Shown piece by piece: positions 15,594 to 23,957 of a stretch of DNA of 64,000 nt. The notes beneath the pieces are model-generated. The model saw only the letters and a list, made by a program, of their open reading frames with translations. It did not search any database and was not told the DNA's origin. Positions within the stretch are counted from its first letter, which is position 1. Every line of letters begins with the position of its first letter. Origin of the DNA: a virus; IMG/VR virus record IMGVR_UViG_3300031521_000049, positions 1 to 64,000 of that record; one strand, written 5' to 3'. The position numbers were made by a program, and so were the translations under genes.

Positions 15594-16802
15594 TTACTTT
15601 ACGCCTGACGCTTTTTTGGCTGCTTTGCATTCTTTCCAGGCTTTGCAGTCGTCACATTCTTCTTCGTTGTCGAGGTCTTTACCGAACTTGTGTCCGTGAG
15701 GGCATTTGCTTTTGCCGACATTGGCAACTTCTTTTGTTTTGGAAGTTCCTTTTGACTTGGCTTTGCTTTTTGCTGGCGGTTCATCCTCTTCTGATTCTTC
15801 TTCATCATCGTCTGAATCGGAGTCGTCAGAATCGTCATCATCCTCTTCCTCGTCGCTATCATCATCGTCGTCATCGTCATCATCAGACTTATGAGAAGAT
15901 TTAGCAGGCTTTTTAGCGCTCTTGCTCCGAGCCTTTGAAGAAGTATCTTCATCTTCATCTTCATCGTCTGACTCTTCGTCATCTGAATCTTCATCCTCGT
16001 CATCATCTCCTTTGTCATCATCGCCATAAAAAATCTTTTCAATTTCTTCGTTTGATGGGACTTTTACAATTTCGTCAAATGAAACTGCCGCTTCGATTAT
16101 TTCAGAATCAAGTTCTTCGGGACGATCAACAAATTGAAAGCCTTTGAATTCTGTAAACTTTGAAGGCGCTTGACCTTCACCAAATGACTTGCTAACTTTT
16201 TCGGCTCTGAAATTAATTGCTTTTCCGTCTTCAGGATCGGTAAAGTCAATAAAATCATCGCCATCAGCTTGTCCACGTGCCTCTTCGATCAATTCTTTTT
16301 CAAACAGAAAATGAGATACTTCAAAAACCTGAATTCCATTTTCTGGGTGACCATGATCAAAAATATTATATGCTGTTCTTCGGCTAGGCTTCAAAGCATA
16401 AGCTTGATCTTTCTTTCCGGCCTTTTTAAGTTCCTCGGCCTTGTTGCAAATTTCGCAGGGCTTATTAAAAGTATTTTTCATACAAATAATATCAGCCTTA
16501 GTGATCGGACTTGTGTGCTTATAATAATCAAACACATAACTAAGATCACCAATCTTTGCATCACCAGACCGAACCAAAGGATCATTTTTTGTCTTTACTG
16601 TATATGGAACAATACTGACAATATTTTTCCCTTTATTCTTTTGACCATCAGCAAGATTCGGAGAAAAGAATTTAACATCAGGAACTTTCTTGTAATCAAA
16701 AACACCGACTCGATTTCCACCGCCCTTGTCTTTGTTCTTGTAGGAATTATTCAGGCGGTCTTTAAGGCTGTTGCTTTTCTTTCCTTTCTTTTTAATACTC
16801 AT
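15594..16802 (-). CDS. gp32-like single-stranded DNA-binding protein
   Basis: 402 residues. Basic N-terminus (SLKDRLNNSYKNKDKGGGNR), then an OB-fold-like core with a Cys-containing zinc motif (MKNTFNKPCEICNKAEELKK) as in T4 gp32-type phage SSBs. It is followed by a long Asp/Glu/Ser tail (about residues 255-350) typical of SSB interaction tails. Unusually, the acidic tail is followed by a basic segment and a second Cys/His cluster (SKCPHGHKFGKD...CDDCKAWKEC). It coats ssDNA during replication and recombination and is coupled to the upstream coiled-coil gene by ATGA. Confidence 0.75.
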   Translation of the reverse strand: MSIKKKGKKSNSLKDRLNNSYKNKDKGGGNRVGVFDYKKVPDVKFFSPNLADGQKNKGKNIVSIVPYTVKTKNDPLVRSGDAKIGDLSYVFDYYKHTSPITKADIICMKNTFNKPCEICNKAEELKKAGKKDQAYALKPSRRTAYNIFDHGHPENGIQVFEVSHFLFEKELIEEARGQADGDDFIDFTDPEDGKAINFRAEKVSKSFGEGQAPSKFTEFKGFQFVDRPEELDSEIIEAAVSFDEIVKVPSNEEIEKIFYGDDDKGDDDEDEDSDDEESDDEDEDEDTSSKARSKSAKKPAKSSHKSDDDDDDDDDSDEEEDDDDSDDSDSDDDEEESEEDEPPAKSKAKSKGTSKTKEVANVGKSKCPHGHKFGKDLDNEEECDDCKAWKECKAAKKASGVK

Positions 16803-16972
16803 TTTACTCCTTCGACTTCTTTTTCAAGATTTTCTTTTTCAACAACTTCTAAATAATTTTTAAGGCTGTTATTTTCTTTTAGAAGTTGTTGATTTTCTTG
16901 CTCTAACAAAGCAAGCTCTTTTGCTTGATCGATTATTTTTTTTATTAAACGATCAAAATCTTTTGAATTCAT
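16799..16972 (-). CDS. Small coiled-coil protein before SSB
   Basis: 57 residues (ATG 16972 to TGA 16799). Leu/Asn heptads (LALLEQENQQLLKENNSLKN) give a strong leucine-zipper-like coiled coil. The ATG overlaps the stop of the UvsY-like gene (TAATG) and its TGA overlaps the SSB ATG (ATGA), so it is embedded in the recombination operon. Probably a dimerising accessory; function unknown. Confidence 0.6.
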   Translation of the reverse strand: MNSKDFDRLIKKIIDQAKELALLEQENQQLLKENNSLKNYLEVVEKENLEKEVEGVK

Positions 16973-17448
16973 TAATCTTTTTTCTTTTTCTTGTTTAGCT
17001 TTGTTCGTTCTTCACGCTGAGCAGCTTCGTTTGCACCTTCACGCTTTCCGCCATTCGGTGCAGAATAAAAACCACCAATAAGAAGTCCAGTAAGATTTTT
17101 AAGCTCATCACGGCGATGTTCAAAAGCTGATACTGCTGCTGAAAGCGTATTGACTTCACGCTGGTAATCTGCAAGATTTTTCTTTGCCATAAGAACTTGA
17201 TTGTTGCTTTCAACAACTGCCTTGATAGAATTCTCAGTTTGTTTTCCCCAAGATTCATTCCAATTGTTTCTAGTTGAAAGATCACGACCAGAAACAATAA
17301 GTTTCAAAGCATCATCGGCTTCATTAAGAGCTGACTTTGCATCAGCATTTTTTGTTGCCCAATACAAATAAGTGCTTGCTTGTTTTTCACATTCGTCTTC
17401 AAGCTTATACTTATTTATTTTGATTTCTTCTTCAAAACTTCTTTCCAT
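16972..17448 (-). CDS. UvsY-like recombination mediator candidate
   Basis: 158 residues, nearly all helical, starting with EEEIKINKYKLEDECEKQAS and a YLYWATKNADAKSALNEADD helix, a pattern I associate with UvsY-like recombination mediators of many phages. The C-terminus is basic (KLNKKKKKD). UvsY helps load RecA/UvsX onto SSB-coated DNA. Location between the acidic-tail protein, SSB and recA supports that role. Coupled at both ends by TAATG overlaps. Family call from memory of the pattern. Confidence 0.55.
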   Translation of the reverse strand: MERSFEEEIKINKYKLEDECEKQASTYLYWATKNADAKSALNEADDALKLIVSGRDLSTRNNWNESWGKQTENSIKAVVESNNQVLMAKKNLADYQREVNTLSAAVSAFEHRRDELKNLTGLLIGGFYSAPNGGKREGANEAAQREERTKLNKKKKKD

Positions 17449-17918
17449 TACTCATCCTCGTCATCATCGTCGTCATCATCGTCATCGTCATCATCGGAAT
17501 CATCATCGTCATCCGAATCATCTTCCTCTTCCTCGTCCTCTTCGTCATCATCTTCAATGACTTTCTTGGCGGGCTTTTTTGCAGGAGCTTTCTTTGTTGT
17601 TTTCTTTACGGGTTTTTCGTCCTCTTCTTCGTCCTCGTCGTCATCGTCTTCAACAACTTTTTTTGCTGCAACTTTCTTTACTTCTTTCTCGACTTTGGCT
17701 TTCTTGGCAGGAACTTTTTCTTTCTTTGCAGGTGCTTCTTCCTTCTCGATTTTTGCCGGAGCCTTAACACTTACACCAAGAGCCTTCAAAATCTTGTTGG
17801 TCTTTACTTCATTAAAATCGGCGTCCTTCTCGAACGTGATTCCAAGTTCCTTCAGAGCCTTCTTTACTTTTGCTTCAGGCAATTTGCTCTGCTTTACGAT
17901 CTGATTAAAACTGGCCAT
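17448..17918 (-). CDS. Histone-like protein with Lys/Ala linker and extreme acidic tail
   Basis: 156 residues in three zones: an N-terminal 50-residue helical domain (KQSKLPEAKVKKALKELGI), perhaps a small DNA-binding fold; Lys/Ala/Pro-rich repeats (KKEKVPAKKAKVEKEVKK); and Asp/Glu blocks, the last being almost pure Asp. Basic plus polyacidic zones recall nucleoid or DNA-mimic proteins. AAGGAG precedes the start. It opens the recombination gene set and ends in TAATG coupling to the UvsY-like gene. Confidence 0.5.
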   Translation of the reverse strand: MASFNQIVKQSKLPEAKVKKALKELGITFEKDADFNEVKTNKILKALGVSVKAPAKIEKEEAPAKKEKVPAKKAKVEKEVKKVAAKKVVEDDDDEDEEEDEKPVKKTTKKAPAKKPAKKVIEDDDEEDEEEEDDSDDDDDSDDDDDDDDDDDDEDE

Positions 17919-17961
17919 TCTTCATTCTCCTTAAAAATTATATAATAAACCCAATACGGGA

Positions 17962-18231
17962 TTATTCTTTATTATTGTACCACTCCAAAACATCAATGTT
18001 AGTGAATTGAATGTCTGTTGAACAAATTTCTTTCTTGTTATGATAAGTATTTATATAAACAACCAATTCTTCATATATTTCGTTTTCTCTTGTTATTCCA
18101 AGAGACTCGATTATATATGCAGGTGAGTGATGTTCCCAAGAAACAATTTCAATTTCATTCCAAAATTTCCTTACTGCTTTTGCTTTTAAACTTTTTAGAA
18201 GTTTTTGTTTGTCTGTATAAACTCTTTTCAT
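17962..18231 (-). CDS. Small hypothetical protein with its own phage promoter
   Basis: 89 residues: basic N-terminus (KQKLLKSLKAKAVRKFWNEI) and an acidic, Tyr-rich C-terminal half. GAAAGGAG is the ribosome site, and a copy of the recurrent promoter element lies at 18249-18264, so it heads the transcript covering the SSB-RecA genes. Function unknown. Confidence 0.55.
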   Translation of the reverse strand: MKRVYTDKQKLLKSLKAKAVRKFWNEIEIVSWEHHSPAYIIESLGITRENEIYEELVVYINTYHNKKEICSTDIQFTNIDVLEWYNNKE

Positions 18232-18248
18232 TATAAGCTCCTTTCTAA

Positions 18249-18264
18249 TATATTATAGGATATC
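18249..18264 (-). promoter_or_regulatory. Phage promoter element, copy A
   Basis: Exact match to GATATCCTATAATATA on the minus strand. The TATAAT core is followed after about 10 nt by the GAAAGGAG ribosome site of the 89-residue gene, leaving room for a very short leader. No -35 consensus is evident. Confidence 0.7.
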
Positions 18265-18267
18265 GAA

Positions 18268-19200
18268 TCAAGAAATTACGTTAATGCAGGCTAAAGTTAT
18301 TCCAAATTTGCCTGTATTATATGTTGGTTCGGAAAAAGATTCGAGCATCAAAGCAGCTCTTGAACTCATTCTACCGTTCAATAAAACAGCATTTGCATAA
18401 CCTAAAATCATATACCTAATACTTTCGCTGTCATCAAGTTTGTTTGCTTCTTTTAATTTCTTTAATATTTTTGCAATTGTTGACCAGTCGCTTTTATCAT
18501 TAAGAAGTGTTCGGCATAATTCAATAGTATCTGGATCGTCCTCAGATCCTTTTGAATCAAGAATGATTTTGATATCTTTTTTTGTTTCGGCATTTGCAAT
18601 TTGTTCAAGCATAACCAAAGCATTGCGCGAACTTCCTTCTGATCGTTCTGCAATTTCTGTAATAATATCTTTTTCGATATCAAGTTTTTCAAGTTTAATT
18701 ACTCGTTTCAAAACTAAAGATATTTGCTCTTCAGTCAATGGAGTTGTTTTGATTTCCGTACACCGTGACTTGATTGCTTTGATAAGTTTATTCGGCTCGG
18801 TAGTACACAAGAAAAAATAAACGTGTTCAGGAGTATCTTCCAAAACTTTAAGCATAGCATTTTGCCAGTCTGATGTTGCGCGGTGTACCTCATCAATTAT
18901 ATAAACTATTGCCTCTCCATCCATAGCCATCATTTTAGATTGATTAATAATTTCACGAGCAGTATCAATTCCTCGATTACTTGAACTGTTTATTTCTCGT
19001 ATATCTAATTCTGATGCCCCAATCATACTTGCCGCGATTCTTGCAAATGTTGTTTTTCCAGTTCCAGGTGGTCCAGACAAAATATAAGCGTGAGAATGTT
19101 TTTTCTTTGTTAATGATTTTTTGAATGAATTAATTGCCGCTTCATTACCAATCATATCGTCAAAAGAATCTGGTCTGTAACTTTGATAAAATGAACTCAT
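18268..19200 (-). CDS. dnaX: Clamp loader ATPase (DnaX/RFC-like)
   Basis: 310 residues. AAA+ motifs in order: Walker A GPPGTGKT at 43-50, Walker B VYIIDEVHRA near 100, sensor 1 FFLCTTEPNK, arginine-finger SRCTEI, then the lid domain (SEGSSRNALVMLEQIA). The N-terminal YRPDSFDDMIGN is typical of DnaX. The Cys4 zinc site of bacterial tau/gamma is absent and the C-terminal extension is missing, so it resembles a minimal loader. It loads the clamp encoded at 22000-23085. Own promoter copy upstream. Confidence 0.85.
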   Translation of the reverse strand: MSSFYQSYRPDSFDDMIGNEAAINSFKKSLTKKKHSHAYILSGPPGTGKTTFARIAASMIGASELDIREINSSSNRGIDTAREIINQSKMMAMDGEAIVYIIDEVHRATSDWQNAMLKVLEDTPEHVYFFLCTTEPNKLIKAIKSRCTEIKTTPLTEEQISLVLKRVIKLEKLDIEKDIITEIAERSEGSSRNALVMLEQIANAETKKDIKIILDSKGSEDDPDTIELCRTLLNDKSDWSTIAKILKKLKEANKLDDSESIRYMILGYANAVLLNGRMSSRAALMLESFSEPTYNTGKFGITLACINVIS

Positions 19201-19217
19201 TTGTTTCTCCTTACATA

Positions 19218-19233
19218 TATATTATAGGATATC
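19218..19233 (-). promoter_or_regulatory. Phage promoter element, copy B
   Basis: Exact GATATCCTATAATATA on the minus strand between the polymerase stop and the clamp-loader start. TAAGGAG follows the TATAAT by about 9 nt. Confidence 0.7.
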
Positions 19234-19248
19234 TATTGCGTTTTTTGC

Positions 19249-21993
19249 TTAATACCTATAACTATTGTCGATTCTGAACTTAAAATCAAAATACTTTTCT
19301 ATCTTCTTTGACCCTTCAGGAGTTATTTTAATATCTTTTTTTGCTCCTATTTCATCAAGTATATCATCGATTTTATTTCCTTTCTTTTTGATATCTGAAA
19401 AATCATCTTCCTCATCAAAAAAACCAACATTATTTTTCTTTGTATTTTTCTTTCCTGCTATCTCTTTTGCTTTTCCTTCACCTATTCCTTTAATCTCGAT
19501 AAATGGACAATACATAATATTATTTTTTACTATCCATCGAATTGCATCTGACTTTCCAATCTTAGGTGGTCGAACATCAAGATCCATTTTAATAGCATAT
19601 TCGATCAATTCTTTTTTATTATTTTCAGATCCATAAGTTAAAGACGCACAAACAAATTCTTGAGGATAATAATATTTAATAACCATTTGCCAATATGCCA
19701 TTACAGAATAAGCCAAACTGTGGGATTTGTTGAAGGAGTATTTACCGAACGTAGCCAAGTTATCCCATAATTCCAAGGCGTCTTTTTTATTAAGAGTTTT
19801 ATTTTTTACGCAACCTTCAGCAAATATTTCACTGAACTTCATAAACTCCTCTGATCCTTTACTCTTCGCAACAACCTTACGAACCTTATCGGCTATCTTC
19901 CAATCGAGACCAGCCAATTGATTTACTATCTGCATCAACTGTTCTTGATAAATAATAACGCCATTTGTTTCTTTCGTTATTTTATTTATGATTTCATGTT
20001 GTTTCTTTGTTTTCTTTTCTCCGTTTCTAATTGCAACAAAATCATCTTTAATTCCTGATTGCAAAGGACCAGGACGAAATAAAGCATTGGCACTTGATAA
20101 TGCTTCGATAGAATCAATGTTCATTTCTTGACAAAGTTTTTTCATTCCATAAGTACAGAATTGAAAAATGCCAGTTGTATTTCCTTTTGCAAATTCTTTT
20201 AATACTTTTTTATCAGTAAATTCTATATCTTCATATATAATTTCTGTTCCGGTATTTTCTTTTATAAGTTCTCTTGCATCATTCAAAACAGTCAAAGCAT
20301 TAATACCTAATATATCAAGCTTCATTAATCCTTCATATTCAATATCAAATTTATCCCAATTTACAATTACATCTTTTTTAGATTTTCCGCCTAATTGTAA
20401 ATAAACCTTATCACCATTTTTTAGATTATCAGAAGACAAAACAATTGCCGCAGCGTGTTGTCCTTTTCCTCGTACTTGGTTTTCAAGTCGTATTGCAATA
20501 TCGGTAACTTCAGGATACTTCTTTTTGAATTTCTTTCCTTCGTCAAATTCCTTAAATGAACTTGCAATAATAGAACTTGAGTCTTCGTTCTCTTCTATAA
20601 TTTTTGCAGCTTCATCAACATCGTCAAGAGGAACATCGAAAACGCGCGCAACATCTCGAAGAGCGCAACGACCTTTCATAGTCATAAATGTACTGACGGT
20701 TGCAACATGATCTTCACCATATATTTCTTTGAAATGTTCGATAATCATGTAGCGTTTATTATCTTGAAAATCGTTATCAATATCTGGCAAGTCAATACGA
20801 TCAGGTGATATAAAGCGTGAGAACAATAAATTAAACTCAACTGGATCTATTTTCGTTATATTCAATAAATAACAAACTAATGAACCACCAGCAGATCCAC
20901 GTCCAGGTCCAGTCATAATATTATTTTCTTTGCACCATCCAATAATTTCTTCGACGATTAGAAAGTATTCACAAAATCCTTGTCTTTCAATTAATTCAAG
21001 CTCTTCTAATAATCTTTCTTCATATTTCTTTTTATTTGGTTTTCTTTTTTCGTTATGCAATATTTTTTCTTTAAGTCCTTCAAAACATTTTTCAAATAAC
21101 AATTCTTTTGCAGGCAACTTCCTTCTTTTTTGTTCTGGCGTTTTAGGTAATTGCACTTGGCGCTGAGGAATACGAAACTTTTTGCATTTATCAAATACCT
21201 CGTTTGTGTTTTCAAGATATTCTGCAATTTGTTTTTTATTGAATAATCCTTGTTTTTCAAATGCCAATGCCATTTCAGAATATGATTTTGCATAGAGTCC
21301 AGTTACAGAAAACTTCCATCGCTGAGGATCATCCCATTTTTTCTTTGATTGAATAGCAAGCAATACTTCTTGGGATTGGGCATCATCTTTACTTATATAA
21401 TGACAATCATTTGTAGCAATAGTTTTTATATTAAGAAGTTGCGCATATTTTAAAGCAAGCTTATTTGTTTCAATTTGCTCAGGCATTTTAAAAGGCATAA
21501 CTTCTGTATATAAATCATCGCCAATTTCTTCATGCAGATTTTTTAATAATTTGATTCCCCATTTTTCATGTAAGAAAGAAGCAGTACAGGCGGTCGAAAT
21601 AATTAGTCCTTCGCAATAAGACATTAAAGTTTCTGGATCTATTCGAGGGCGATAATATTGACCGTCTATATTCGCTATCGTCAACATCTTAAGCATGTTC
21701 GTCCAGCCGATTTCATTTTTAACAAGAGCAAGTAGGTGACTTCTTTTTTCGCCTTTTGTATGTTCTTTTATATTTTTAACTATATAAAATTCGCATCCGT
21801 GAATAGGAATTAATCCTTGTTTAATAAATTCGTTTTGAAATTTAATATTGCCATCTACATTTCCATGATTAGTAAGCGCCATTCCGGGTTGACCGATTTG
21901 TTTAATTCTTTTTGCATAATTCGCCGATGTTCCAAATCCATCAAGAACAGAGTATTCGTTATGACAATGCAGATGAACAAAATTATTTTCCAT
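19249..21993 (-). CDS. dnaE: DNA polymerase III alpha subunit (DnaE-type)
   Basis: 914 residues, shorter than the roughly 1160 of bacterial DnaE. The PHP domain at the N-terminus has intact metal ligands (HLHCHNEYSVLDG, ALTNHGNVDG, ATNDCHYIS), so an intrinsic exonuclease is possible. The catalytic core shows PGRGSAGGSLVCYL and the Asp pair in LPDIDNDF near residue 400. A helix-hairpin-helix (EIKGIGEGKAKEIAGKK) is near the end. The OB fold and tau-binding C-terminus are missing or replaced. It is the replicative polymerase of the phage, next to its clamp and loader. Confidence 0.9.
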   Translation of the reverse strand: MENNFVHLHCHNEYSVLDGFGTSANYAKRIKQIGQPGMALTNHGNVDGNIKFQNEFIKQGLIPIHGCEFYIVKNIKEHTKGEKRSHLLALVKNEIGWTNMLKMLTIANIDGQYYRPRIDPETLMSYCEGLIISTACTASFLHEKWGIKLLKNLHEEIGDDLYTEVMPFKMPEQIETNKLALKYAQLLNIKTIATNDCHYISKDDAQSQEVLLAIQSKKKWDDPQRWKFSVTGLYAKSYSEMALAFEKQGLFNKKQIAEYLENTNEVFDKCKKFRIPQRQVQLPKTPEQKRRKLPAKELLFEKCFEGLKEKILHNEKRKPNKKKYEERLLEELELIERQGFCEYFLIVEEIIGWCKENNIMTGPGRGSAGGSLVCYLLNITKIDPVEFNLLFSRFISPDRIDLPDIDNDFQDNKRYMIIEHFKEIYGEDHVATVSTFMTMKGRCALRDVARVFDVPLDDVDEAAKIIEENEDSSSIIASSFKEFDEGKKFKKKYPEVTDIAIRLENQVRGKGQHAAAIVLSSDNLKNGDKVYLQLGGKSKKDVIVNWDKFDIEYEGLMKLDILGINALTVLNDARELIKENTGTEIIYEDIEFTDKKVLKEFAKGNTTGIFQFCTYGMKKLCQEMNIDSIEALSSANALFRPGPLQSGIKDDFVAIRNGEKKTKKQHEIINKITKETNGVIIYQEQLMQIVNQLAGLDWKIADKVRKVVAKSKGSEEFMKFSEIFAEGCVKNKTLNKKDALELWDNLATFGKYSFNKSHSLAYSVMAYWQMVIKYYYPQEFVCASLTYGSENNKKELIEYAIKMDLDVRPPKIGKSDAIRWIVKNNIMYCPFIEIKGIGEGKAKEIAGKKNTKKNNVGFFDEEDDFSDIKKKGNKIDDILDEIGAKKDIKITPEGSKKIEKYFDFKFRIDNSYRY

Positions 21994-21999
21994 AAAAGA

Positions 22000-23085
22000 T
22001 TATTCCTGTCCTCCGTCAAAAGTATTAATCAACTGAATACCGTTTTCATGAACAAAAATAATCCTTGTTCCTTTCTTTTCTTTTTGAGTTGTTTCTTTCA
22101 AATAAAAACTCTTGCTATACTTGATTCCGTTTTCTATCATTGCGTAGTCGGCGAAAATAGAAATTGGATCGAATGATTTCTTGAATGGTTTTTCCCACTC
22201 AACATTTTCTGTATATTTTCCGCTTGGTCTCTGAGAAAATACTTCAATGCCTTCCTGAGAAAAAGTCAATTTAATAGTATCGAATGATTCTATATTCTGA
22301 CTCAATGCTGCTGCTCTATTTACTGCATCGATCAAACCGCTCGGAAGCGTATTGCTGATATCACCTTTTTCTTTTGCATGAGATTCTGCAAGTTTTTGAA
22401 TTTTCGCAACTGGATATTTATCTTGCGCGAGTCGTTTACAAGAAAAAATATCTTTATCCTCAGTCAAAAAATGAACCCATGATTTTGAAATAAAATACTT
22501 TTTCGGGTTATTCAGTTTCGATAGTTCTGCCGATGCCGAATCCGATATCCAGAACGATTCCGAAATCTCACCATCCATTTTATATGAGTTAATCCGAATT
22601 TCATCTGTACTGATAATGTTGTTTTTATCAACAAAGATTCCGGCAAGAACAGATTTATTTGAACTGAATCGACAAATTGAAATACCCTCAATAAAACGAT
22701 CTGGCAAACTCATCCATTTTATTTTTGTCGGAAGTAGGTTTTTTACATGATCGATAATTGACGACTCAAGCAAAGTTAATTCTGCTTGTGCGTTCCCAGA
22801 TTTAATTGTCCATTCTGTTGACTTCGGGATAAGTTTGAAATTCTCTCCTTTCAATCTGCTGATAAGATCATAGAAATCTTTTGCCTTCAGTGCGCCGGAC
22901 ATATTTTCTCCGGCCTTGTTTGTAATAGCAAAAGGAACGGAGACGGAAATATTATCATTGTAGGAATGAATATAGCCATCCGCAAATATAAACGTATCTG
23001 CGCCCTCAAGAATTACGTTCCCAGTTTCAACGCCTGGCATTACCCTCTTCAGTGCTTTCAAAAAATCATTTCTTTCAATAGTCAT
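22000..23085 (-). CDS. Sliding clamp (DnaN-like)
   Basis: 361 residues, close to the length of bacterial beta clamps (366). It opens with TIERNDFLKALKRVMPGVE, like the first helix of DnaN, followed by repeated strand-rich segments (ALKAKDFYDLISRLKGENFK) compatible with three clamp domains. It lies between dnaE and the dpdA genes, with ribosome site GGGAG. It tethers the polymerase to DNA. Similarity is distant, so the call depends partly on length and neighbours. Confidence 0.65.
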   Translation of the reverse strand: MTIERNDFLKALKRVMPGVETGNVILEGADTFIFADGYIHSYNDNISVSVPFAITNKAGENMSGALKAKDFYDLISRLKGENFKLIPKSTEWTIKSGNAQAELTLLESSIIDHVKNLLPTKIKWMSLPDRFIEGISICRFSSNKSVLAGIFVDKNNIISTDEIRINSYKMDGEISESFWISDSASAELSKLNNPKKYFISKSWVHFLTEDKDIFSCKRLAQDKYPVAKIQKLAESHAKEKGDISNTLPSGLIDAVNRAAALSQNIESFDTIKLTFSQEGIEVFSQRPSGKYTENVEWEKPFKKSFDPISIFADYAMIENGIKYSKSFYLKETTQKEKKGTRIIFVHENGIQLINTFDGGQE

Positions 23086-23097
23086 TTATTTTCTCCC

Positions 23098-23934
23098 TTA
23101 TAAAAAATAATTAATCTGTGATTTAAAGTAGGTAGGGCATTGCGGTTTTATATGTTTCTCAAAATATATAATAGACGCTTTACACCTTTCTACTTTTCCG
23201 ACCGTATTCTGAAGCATTGTTTTTTCAACATCAACTCCGATATCCTGAAGATATTTTTCTATCTTCTTTTTTTTATGAGGATCGGTCTGCCATAAAATTG
23301 TAGCAGGACCGGTGCTCGGCATGTTGGGGTTCATTCTTATGAGACCCCAAGGAGTATGGATTGATCCGAATCTTGCCGCAATATGAGCTGAGCGGGCGTC
23401 AACAGACTTCCACGGATACGACCTAATCATATTTACGTCATTTACCCCGAATCCATGAAAACCAATTTCTTTTGGATCTGGATATTCCCTAAATACGCTA
23501 TCGACAAAAGGCCTTCTATTTGCAGTACTTAAAAGAGCTATACCGCCGATACCCACATAATTTGTTTTCTTGATATATCTTTTTAAATATTTTGGATCAG
23601 CGCCAATATGGAAAACCGGGATGCAGTTTATTCCCGCGTCATACATTTTCATATAATTAGTAAAAGATAATTCGTCTTTTCCAAACACATCCAAGCCTAC
23701 CATATAATCAAAGTTTATTTTTGTAGATTTTATAAATTTAATATATTCTTCTACCGAAATAACTATCTTTTGTCTGAAGGCAGAAAAGGCTCCCGAGTCA
23801 AGCATTAATAACGAAGCTTTCTTTGGTCGATCAAAAGACTTAGGAAGGGCGTAATAAGCCGCGAGCATTGGAAAGGGCTTTATTTTTATGTTGTCCCATT
23901 TTTCAGATTGAGCGTTGCTGTAATAGATATCCAT
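23098..23934 (-). CDS. dpdA: DpdA-like DNA guanine transglycosylase, paralogue 1
   Basis: 278 residues from the ATG at 23934 (AGAGGA six bases upstream; the frame extends to 23997 without a ribosome site). Motifs shared with the adjacent paralogue: LMLDSGAFSA with a probable catalytic Asp, YMVGLDVFG, IPVFHIGADPKYLKRYI, VGIGG, and EIGFHGFGVND then WKSVDARSA. These match phage DpdA/TGT-type enzymes that exchange guanine in DNA for a 7-deazaguanine. The preQ0 pathway genes are directly upstream in the same operon. It modifies phage DNA, probably against host restriction. Confidence 0.75.
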   Translation of the reverse strand: MDIYYSNAQSEKWDNIKIKPFPMLAAYYALPKSFDRPKKASLLMLDSGAFSAFRQKIVISVEEYIKFIKSTKINFDYMVGLDVFGKDELSFTNYMKMYDAGINCIPVFHIGADPKYLKRYIKKTNYVGIGGIALLSTANRRPFVDSVFREYPDPKEIGFHGFGVNDVNMIRSYPWKSVDARSAHIAARFGSIHTPWGLIRMNPNMPSTGPATILWQTDPHKKKKIEKYLQDIGVDVEKTMLQNTVGKVERCKASIIYFEKHIKPQCPTYFKSQINYFL

Positions 23935-23946
23935 TTTATCCTCTGA

Positions 23947-23957
23947 TATATTATAGG
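23947..23957 (-). promoter_or_regulatory. Partial phage promoter element, copy C
   Basis: CCTATAATATA on the minus strand, lacking the GATAT part (TTCAA there instead). It is placed as in the other copies, about 8 nt before the AGAGGA of the dpdA-like gene and at the end of the second paralogue. Weaker than copies A, B, D. Confidence 0.5.

Noticed and set aside
15594-16042. Alternative frames on both strands across the acidic-tail region of the SSB gene
   Set aside because: They are by-products of the triplet repeats; their translations are Met/Thr/Lys- or Ser/His/Arg-rich with no domain.
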